Source: Populus alba
Lineage: Eukaryota; Streptophyta; Magnoliopsida; Malpighiales; Salicaceae
Direction of reading: 5' to 3'
Assembly: GCF_005239225.2 (NCBI RefSeq)
Contig: NC_133288.1
Coordinates: 15,506,169-15,570,168 of the forward strand
Length of the DNA stretch: 64,000 nucleotides
Part shown: piece after piece, positions 57,166-64,000 of the stretch
How the letters are laid out: the number at the start of each line of letters is the position of its first letter
Numbering within the stretch: position 1 is the stretch's first letter
Notes under the pieces: generated by a model
What the model was told of the DNA's origin: nothing
Database searches by the model: none
What the model saw: only the letters and a program-made list of their open reading frames with translations
Position numbers and translations under genes: made by a program

Positions 57166-58450
57166 AAAAGTATGACTTTTGAAAAATTTCTCTTAGACCT
57201 GAAAGAACTATTCTTTGTACTTAATCACCATCATTTTAAACTTAACCCTTCCAAGTTTGTCTTTGTCATTAAAGGTTGAAAGCTTTTGGGTTTCTTAGTA
57301 AGCAGTAAAGGAATCGAGCATAACCTAGAAAAGATCCAAACCATTCATGACATTACTCCTTATCAGTTAGTAAAGGAGGTTTACTACCTCATATGGAGAA
57401 TGTACCATTGGCCTTCCTCAATCAATTTATAACTTATTTAGGAGAGTGTACCCTACCTTTCTTCAAAACTCTGAGAAATATAACCAATTTTGAATGGACT
57501 CCAAATTGCTAAAAGGCTTTTGAGGGGTTAAAAACTCATATTTCATCTCCCAATATATTGTCTCAACCAAGGAAAAATTAAAACCTTTTCCTTAATCTGG
57601 GCATATCTAACTCATCAATAAATGTCATTTTGATAAGAAATGATAGGGGAATACATCTTCTAATTTATTATTTGAGTTAAACTCTTCATAATGTTGAAAC
57701 AAGATATTTGAAAGTGGAGAAAATGACCCTCACTCTAGTGAGCACCTTTAGGAAGCAAACCATACTTCCATGCTCACCAAGTCCAAGTTTTGATATATCA
57801 ACCTTTATGATAAATCCTTTATGAGCTAGAGATGTTTGGATGCCTAGTGAGATGGGCTATTGAATTGGGAGAGTTTGGACTTTAATACAGACTCAGGCTA
57901 GCTATAAAGGGTAAAACTTTAACATATTTCATTATTGAATGCTCTTTTAAAGGTTGCATGAATACATTCAAATACCTGCTTTTAATCATAACTTCCTCTA
58001 TTAAACTAAAAAATCTAGTAGAACATCTTTTGATGATTCTCGTTTGAGAATTATATATTGATGGCTCTTCTAATGTTAATGGAACTGGAGTCGGGGTAGT
58101 ATTTATTAGTCTTGAAGATTAAGTATTTGAATATAGAGTCTATTTCGAGTTCCTAGCCATGAATAATGTATCAAAGTATGAACCTCTCCTAACAGGATTA
58201 CACCTTGTAAAGGCCTTGAATGCATACCCACTTCAAATTCATAGTGACTTCTAGTTAATGGTTGGTTAATGCTAAGGAATATATGAGGTTAGAGAACCAA
58301 ACATGTAACAATATCTTTAAAAGGTTCAATCTTATTTCTCTAATAAAGTAGAAGGAAAAGCATTTCAATCACTCGTATTCCAAGGAAAGATAATCACCAG
58401 GCAGATCTCTTGTCTAAGTTAGCAAGTTCCAATCCTGCAGGTATCCTTAT
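57166..58450 (+). pseudogene. Gypsy RT end, connection and RNase H remnant
   Basis: Begins with DLKELFFVLNHHHFKLNPSK, then LLGFLVSSKGIEHN (RT end). Later come TLVSTFRKQTILPCSPS-like pieces and the RNase H blocks LYIDGSSNVNGTGVGVVFIS, YEPLLTGLHLVKAL and IHSDF. The frame shifts several times. RNase H would remove the RNA template. Confidence 0.75.
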
Positions 58451-58689
58451 AGATATCTGGGTTAATGTTTTAGAGAAATTGAGTGTGGGTGAAGAAGAGT
58501 TTGTCATTGTTCGCATCAAGCATAAAAGAAGATTGCAGAACTTCAATCATACATTCCTTGCATACTAGGGGATTACCCTAAAATAGAAATGAAGGCATTC
58601 ATCTAACTAGGTGAGCTGTGAGGTATTGCATCATTAATAAAGTTATATACTGAAGAGCTACCTCAAATCTATTGTTGAAGCGCTTATCT

Positions 58690-59720
58690 TTAGAAAAAAA
58701 AAAAAAACACTTATGTTTTGAGAGAAATACATAAAGGTATATGTGGTCTATACACAGGTAATAAAGCTCTCATTGCTCAAACTACATGGGTTGGTTTCTA
58801 CTAGCCAACTATATTACATGATGACATAGACTTAGTGAAGAAATTTAACTAATGTCAGAGATTTGTCGTAGTCTCTCATCCACCATCTATACAAATGATC
58901 ATTATAACCTCCCTTTAGTCCTTTTCTCAATAAGGGATGGACATCCCCTATCCATTCCTTAAGGCTATTAGAAAAATATTGTTCATCCTAATGGCTGTCG
59001 ATTATTTCACCAAATGAGCCTTAATAGAGATTACCACTAACAAAGTACTTTCATTCTTCTAAAAGAATATCATAAGCTAATTTGGACTACCTAGAGTTTT
59101 GATAACTGATAATGGGACAAAAATTGACAACTACAAGATAAGAGAACATTGTTAAAGGTTTCATATCAATCATAGGTTCTCTTTAGTGTCACATTCTCAA
59201 ACCAATGGTCAAGCTGAATTGACTAATAAAGTGTTTACTTAATGCACTCAAGAAAAACATAAAAGAAGCTAAGTCAGAATGAGTAGAATTATTAAATGAA
59301 ATCTTATGGGCATAAAGAACAACTTAGAACACATCCGCTATTGATATCCCTTTCCTACTCACCTAAAGGGTTGAAGCCATAATCCTAGTTGGAGCAAGAT
59401 GTCCAAGCCATAAGGTGAGTCAATATACCTTAGAAAGGAATTAAAAAAACCTTAGAGCCAATCTAGATTTCTTGGAAGAATCTCGCCTGACTACTTCTAT
59501 TATAAATGAAGCCTATTGGCTCAGAACTACTCGGTATCACAATGATAGGGTAAAAAAAAATAAAAGATTCAAGTTTGAAGATTTGGTCCTAAAACAATTA
59601 AAGGCCATAAGCAATAAAGAAAGTACAGTCAAACTACTTATCATTTATAAGATATGAGAGGAAAGAATCTCCCTGACACCTTGCATTTTGATCATCTAAA
59701 ATTGTATCATAGTAAATAGG
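58690..59720 (+). pseudogene. Gypsy integrase remnant
   Basis: The HHCC region is partly visible (GNKALIAQTTWVGF, KKFN.CQRF). The core includes MAVDYFTK, FGLPRVLITDNGT, and SHSQTNGQAELTNKVF. The C-terminal end (59472-59657 and on) has YHNDRVKKNKRFKFEDLVLK and DTLHFDHLKLYH. Stops are frequent. The start of the catalytic triad (D..D..E spacing) can be traced by the D in AVDYFTK, the D in TDNG and the E in QAE. Confidence 0.8.
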
Positions 59721-59789
59721 AATGTAAATTTATAATCTATAAATGTTTTCTTATAAATAATAATGTTTTTATACTCTTTTGGTAACGCT

Positions 59790-60145
59790 TATGGGCAATA
59801 GCCCTACGATCTCTAAGGGATTGATATGAGATCTCCCTAAGGGTAACAACCCTATGATTTTTAAGGGATTGATATGAGGTCTTTCTAAAGGAAATAGCCC
59901 TAAAGGGATTTGTGCGAGGTCTCCTTAAAAGAAATAGCCTCATGATCTCCAAGGGATTGATATGAGGTCTCTTTAAGGGTAATAGACCCATGATCTTCAA
60001 AGGATTGGTATGAGGTCTCTTTAAGGGTAATAGACTCATGATCTTCAAGGTATTGATATGAGGTCTCCCAAAAGACAACAGCTTCATAATCTCCAAGGGA
60101 TTAATACAAGGTCTTCCTAAGGGCAATGACCTCATGATACTTAGC
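59790..60145. repeat. 48-bp tandem array downstream of integrase
   Basis: Seven to eight units, each with gatct.caagggattgatatgagg, tctc..taagggtaatag and ccatgat. One unit is short. Because 48 is a multiple of three the minus strand stays open for 132 codons (59737-60135) and reads a repeated peptide with LEIM..LPL.RP.INP. In Tat-like elements the region behind integrase is known to carry such arrays and to seed satellites. Confidence 0.85.
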
Positions 60146-61084
60146 TACAATATCCCTAACAAGAAAGACATTCTCAAAATTAAGCACTTGAATATTAGAA
60201 AAGGACTTACTAAAGTCCACTTACATTCCTTTAAAGAGGTTAAAGAAATAAAAGTTGAAAATGGATCAAAAGAGTTTATCCCCTATGGTCCTTGTTAAGG
60301 AGACAAACTCTATACTTAGTGTAAAATTCTTGGGATGAAGTCCTTGATGTTTCCATTCTTAGACGAGAATTCTAAGCCTCTTTCTTAGCAACCTCAACCC
60401 CTTCCTTAAGGCCTTCTTAGAATCCCTAAACTTAGCTACCATTTTTTTTCATGAGTCTATCCAACTATATGCCCCCCTAAGCTTTTCCTCAGTCAAGTTC
60501 AAGATGTAAGCATGTCCTTTTATCTCCCCTCACAGTTGGGCATAGGTAGAGTTAATAGTTTCAAGTTTTTATACCTTTTTCCAATCAGTGTGATATTGCT
60601 CTATAGCTTTTTAAATGGCCCTTCTCTCTTTAGCCCATCGAATTCTTGAATGGGCACTTATCATAAAAGTCTAAGCAATAACAAACAATAAAATAAATTC
60701 AAACTATTATTAACTAATAGTAATTAGTAAGTTAGAAAATAGGGATTGTGTGATGATTTTTCATGCCTGGAAGGCCATTTTTGTAGTTATAGCTAAGTGA
60801 CACTAATAACTAGGGCCTATTAGTGCATTGACATCATAGAGAAATGTGAGTAGCCTATCAAAGGTGTTTATCACCTCTAGTCCTCTAGGCCTAAAGGTTG
60901 ACCTCCCTTGAAGAATAGAGTTCATCATGCTTTTTTCCTCCTCGTGAAGGTTGGGAAAACAAAGAGGAGCGCGATCTAAATTAAACATGGAGAAGAAGTC
61001 CTCTACCCTAATGGAATGAGGCACTTGGATGGAAAACCTAGTAGGCATAAGGACTATTCTATTTTTAGGAGGAATAACTTTCAT
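60146..61084 (-). pseudogene. Antisense open frame behind integrase (Tat-type extra ORF), broken
   Basis: The minus-strand frame starts at 61084 (MKVIPPKNRIVLMPTRFSIQVPHSIRVEDFFSMFNL...) and is open to 60803. Degraded continuation to about 60240 contains charged, helix-prone pieces (KAIEQYHTDWKKV, LETINSTYAQLRGEIKGHAY, KKALRKGLRLLRKRL) that look like a coiled coil. Tat-clade elements carry antisense ORFs at this place. The function is unknown and I do not recognise a catalytic motif. Confidence 0.55.
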
Positions 61085-61195
61085 ATTAGAGTTATAAGCA
61101 ACAAATACTCTTATTCTTTTCTAACAAGAAACAACCTCAAGAAAGATTGAAATAAAGAGTCCTCTACCCTAATGGCATGAGGCTCTTGGATGGAA

Positions 61196-61640
61196 CCACT
61201 TCTCAAACCATATTTAGTTTTAAAAGTAGTTTTCCATTCACTACCTTCTTTCATTCTAATTTGATGACAACCACTTCTCAAATCAATTTTAGAAAATAAA
61301 TTAGAACCATGCAATTCATCCAACATATCATCTAATCTAAGGATAGGATGTCTATACTTTATAATGATATTATTGATGGCTTTGCAATCAACACATATTC
61401 ACCTAGTATTGTCCTTCTTTGGCACTAGAAGTACATGAACTACACAAGGACTTATGCTCTCTCGAATGTAACCCTTTTGACATCAACTACTCCACTTGCC
61501 TTTGTAGTTCCTTAGTCTCTTCTAGGTTGCTCCTTAAGCTGGCCAATTAGGTATAACTGCTTCTAGCATAAAGTCTATTTGATGCTCAATTCCTCTAATC
61601 AGTGGTAAACCACTAGGTATCTCATCTGGAATGATATCTT
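61196..61640 (-). pseudogene. Gypsy reverse transcriptase, N-terminal half
   Basis: Blocks PLIRGIEHQIDF, ESISPCVVHVLLVPKKDN, CVDCKAINNI, YRHPILRLDDMLDELHGSNLFSKIDLRSGCHQIRMKE and WKTTFKTKYGL give the first half of RT. The catalytic YVDD half is missing. Stops interrupt the part before 61326. Confidence 0.82.
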
Positions 61641-62122
61641 TAAATTCCTACAAAAGAACTTTAGCAACACTAGGAACACAAGAATTCAAGCTATCAGAAT
61701 TAAAGTATGCCTCTTTATACATAAGTAAAATCATGGGCATCTCAGAAAAATAAGCATGTTTAATATCATTAGATTTTGCATAGAAATTAAAGTGTTTCCT
61801 AACTTTTTTTGTACACTCTTCTTTTCTCACCCTTACTTTCTTCTCTCCACTCGAGGCCTCTAAACCTTCTTTTTATAGTTTGTAGAAACCTTCTTCCCCC
61901 TTCCTAGTAGCTGAAACTTTGTCCCTTTATTTTTCTAACTCTTGACTCACTTTATTTTCACTTTTCCTCACTTCCTCACCATGATGTTCTATTTGGAGTT
62001 GTTTTAAATCAAAATCCTTCTTCAACCTCATCTGCTCGTCACACATGCTTAGGTGACAATGGTGCAAGTGTGTATACTCTACCATCTTTCTCTAAGAAAT
62101 ATTTGTTCTTAAACACATCATG

Positions 62123-62335
62123 TTAGGCTTTTCTATCAAATTGCCAAAGTCTCCCTAATAACAGATGTGTAACATACATAGGAACAATATCACATAGGAC
62201 TTCATCCTTATACTTGCCTATTAAGAATGTAACAAGCACTTGTCTATTCACCTTAACAACACTATATTCATTCAACCATTGAAGCTGATAAGGTCTCTCA
62301 TGCCTTATAATACTCAAACCCAACTTTCTAATCAA
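62123..62335 (-). pseudogene. Gypsy protease-region remnant
   Basis: The open piece includes ERPYQLQWLNEYSVVKVNRQVLVTF, KDEVLCDIVPM and LLLGRLWQFDRKA, the segment of plant gypsy polyproteins that joins protease and RT. The catalytic DTGA-type triplet should lie just upstream, where the sequence (about 62350-62395) reads a degraded form. Confidence 0.7.
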
Positions 62336-62395
62336 AGTTACACTACCAACAGTAGCATAACTACCACTATCAACGATCCTATTACATACCTTTTT

Positions 62396-63025
62396 TTAGG
62401 TTTGACATCTAGTATGGAAAATATTATCCTTATTATATGCATATTCAACATCATTATCATCCACAAGTGGTGGCATATCATCACAATTAGACGTCTCACT
62501 AGTAAATTCAATCTCTCCATCATCCCTGAAAATCATGATTATTTGATTTGCACATTTTGATGCATAGTGCCTCAATCCTTGACACTTAAAACATTTAATA
62601 TCCCGATTATGCTTCATTTGCACTTTGGTTTTAGACTTTTGTTTAGTGGCCAAAACTTGCTTCTTTGGGTTACCAGGTTCAACAACTTTAAGAGTCCTTA
62701 TTGGCTTTGATGGTGAATTACCCTCTCTTCTATAATTCATCTTCCAACCTAAAAAAGCACATGAATAAGCTCCTAGTCGTGCACTACTCTTTCTTATCAT
62801 CTGTTTCTCCACTTTAATAGCCAAATTTATCAAATCCTCTAAGTCCATATAAGGCTGTAATTCCACCACATTAGCTATGTCTTTATTCAACCCACTAAAA
62901 AACCTAAACATTGTTACTTCTTCATCCTCAATAACATTGGCTCTAATCATGACAACCTCTGACTCCTTATAATATTCCTCCACATTCTTGAAACCTCGAG
63001 TAAGAGTTTGCAATCCATTAAACAA
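62396..63025 (-). pseudogene. Gypsy gag with zinc knuckle
   Basis: A 209-codon open frame: GLQTLTRGFKNVEEYYKE, IRANVIEDEEVTMFRFFSGLN, IANVVELQPYMDLEDLINLAIKVEKQ, and the CCHC zinc knuckle CFKCQGLRHYASKC. Gag packages the element RNA. The N-terminal third of a normal gag is missing: the sequence 5' of the Met is not gag-like. It is one of the best-preserved frames of the gypsy remnants. Confidence 0.85.
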
Positions 63026-63400
63026 TTTTTTATAATAGTATTAATGAATTAGAAGGCATACGACATATCATTGGAAAGGTATGTACATTTAGTTTCCAAC
63101 CTAACTATAATTGCATCAAAATTTGACTTGTAGCTCTAGTTATGATCAAAACAGTGGTGAAAGGTCAAACCGTCCAATTTGAGTCTTTTTATCCCAATCA
63201 TTGTACAATGGCCTAGGTTCCACCAACAAGCCTATCTTGAATGTGAATCAGATTAATAAAGGCTTGTTCTTTATTAATTCGCTGCATACAACTCAGTTTC
63301 AGTAGTGAGTTACAAATTCATTACAGACAACTCAACTAATTCGTTGTAGACAACTCAGTTTTGACAGCAAATCACAAATTCTTTATTACCCTCTTGAAGT
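63026..63400 (-). other. Junction between integrase tail and gag, non-coding
   Basis: About 370 bp without coding motifs separates an integrase C terminus from a 5'-truncated gag on the same strand. Repeats of caactcagtt and tcattacagacaactca-like phrases occur at about 63290-63360. Confidence 0.5.
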
Positions 63401-63800
63401 CCACCTTAGCCCATGTATCTTGAAGAAGCCCATTAAAAATCTCTTTGAACCTCTTAGCCCTAAGCCTTGTGATTGGACCAACTGGAACCTCCAATTGATC
63501 CTTTGGTGTTGTTTAGATTACATCATTCTCTCTCTTCTCAAAAGGATTCGACCTCAAATCATCACCTACATCAAAGAAAGACTGATCAACAACATCAAAT
63601 GTAACACTAACAGTATACTCACCTGGTAGATCCACTTTTTAGGTATTGTCATTAATCCTCTCTATGATCTGAAAAGAACCATCTCTTCAAGGCATTAATT
63701 TGGATATCCTTTATTCAGGAAACCTTTCCTTACTTGTATACACCCAAAACCAATCACTTGGTTCAAACCTCACTAATTTTCATCCTCTATTAGTCCTTAA
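63400..63800 (-). pseudogene. Gypsy integrase C-terminal tail
   Basis: Minus-strand pieces KLVRFEPSDWFWVYTSKERFPE, SKLMP.RDGSFQIIERINDN, KVDLPGEYTVSVTFDVVDQSFFDVGDDLRSNPF and GPITRLRAKRFKEIFNGLLQDTWAK match the end of plant gypsy polyproteins (the GPF/Y-type region and tail). Stops are present. The catalytic core is not next to it; beyond about 63800 the match ends. Confidence 0.75.
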
Positions 63801-64000
63801 ATACATATACTAAATCTACTTCCCATCTTGGTGTTGCGAAGTACATGGAAATTTGTTTTATATTAGGCATAATTAATTTAACACTTGATGATAATTTAAT
63901 ATTATATCCTGTGCGTGTGAGTGTATTCATAATCCTTATTCATTAAACAATTTATCTCTGCCCTTATCTTTGTAAATCGATGCCATAATATCCAATTCTG
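63801..64000. other. AT-rich DNA at the window edge, nothing recognised
   Basis: No match to the integrase continuation is visible. The border at about 63800 may be a deletion point or another insertion. Confidence 0.4.

Larger units (their letters stand above)
53030..61084 (+). mobile_element. Decayed Ty3/gypsy element, Tat-like
   Basis: Plus-strand order: gag (53080-53340 and onward), aspartic protease (53860-54320), reverse transcriptase (54560-55089, interrupted by a solo LTR, continuing at 57166), RNase H (about 58050-58450), integrase (58690-59720), then a 48-bp tandem array and an antisense open frame. The protease and RT wording and the long region behind integrase are features of the Tat lineage. 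The LTRs of this element were not found in the window. Every domain carries stops and frameshifts. Confidence 0.78.
61140..63025 (-). mobile_element. Decayed Ty3/gypsy element, gag to RT, minus strand
   Basis: Minus-strand order gag (63025-62396), protease (62335-62123), RT (about 61580-61196). RT breaks off in mid-domain at about 61196, after KTKYGL, where sequence related to the antisense frame at 61000 begins. The gag and protease wording resembles the chromovirus-like elements common in plants, but the sub-lineage cannot be set. LTRs were not found. Confidence 0.75.

Noticed and set aside
59737..60135. 132-codon minus-strand frame with repeated RP.INP peptide
   Set aside because: Produced by the 48-bp tandem array; better described as a repeat than as a gene.

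Overview
The window is nuclear DNA from a flowering plant. It is about two-thirds AT, has spliced genes with plant-type introns and sparse genes, and is dominated by plant mobile elements (Ty1/copia and Ty3/gypsy retroelements, CACTA and hAT DNA elements). The proteins and repeats look most like a woody eudicot such as poplar or willow. That placement is inference from style and recall; no species marker is present.

Only three host genes are convincing. (1) An intronless F-box gene of the AUF1/AUF2 type lies on the minus strand at 5881-6819. (2) An intronless NDR1/HIN1-like (NHL, LEA_2) membrane protein gene lies on the plus strand at 18141-18914, with three W-box-type motifs just upstream. 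(3) A trehalose-6-phosphate phosphatase gene lies on the minus strand at 33335-35505. It has 11 coding exons that I rebuilt splice site by splice site into a 374-residue protein, one GC-AG intron and one intron in the 5' UTR. These genes are not functionally linked and each stands alone. A weak trace of a decayed gene lies near 560-1260.

The rest is layered transposon debris. 2.7-3.5 kb: a copia-type LTR whose 5' half is inverted relative to its 3' half. 8.4-12 kb: a copia RNase H/LTR fragment abutting an internally deleted CACTA element. 19.9-20.0 kb: a small foldback element. 20.4-21.8 kb: a complete non-autonomous CACTA element with a 3-bp target duplication. 22.0-27.0 kb: a decayed copia element inserted inside a second copy of the foldback element. 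27.3-28.4 kb and 36.0-36.3 kb: two hAT-type non-autonomous elements with 8-bp target duplications. 37.4-46 kb: a large decayed CACTA element with tnp2 and tnpA-like genes. 47-48 kb: a solo-like LTR. 48.9-50.7 kb: tandemly repeated T-rich DNA. 53-61 kb: a Tat-like gypsy element, split by a 2.1-kb solo LTR with a 5-bp target duplication and carrying a 48-bp tandem array and an antisense ORF downstream of integrase. 61.2-63.8 kb: a rearranged minus-strand gypsy element in which an integrase tail lies 5' of gag.

I found no CRISPR array, operon, rRNA gene or convincing tRNA gene. The most informative material is the nesting history of the elements and the satellite-like arrays inside them. I saw no evidence of a new cellular system.
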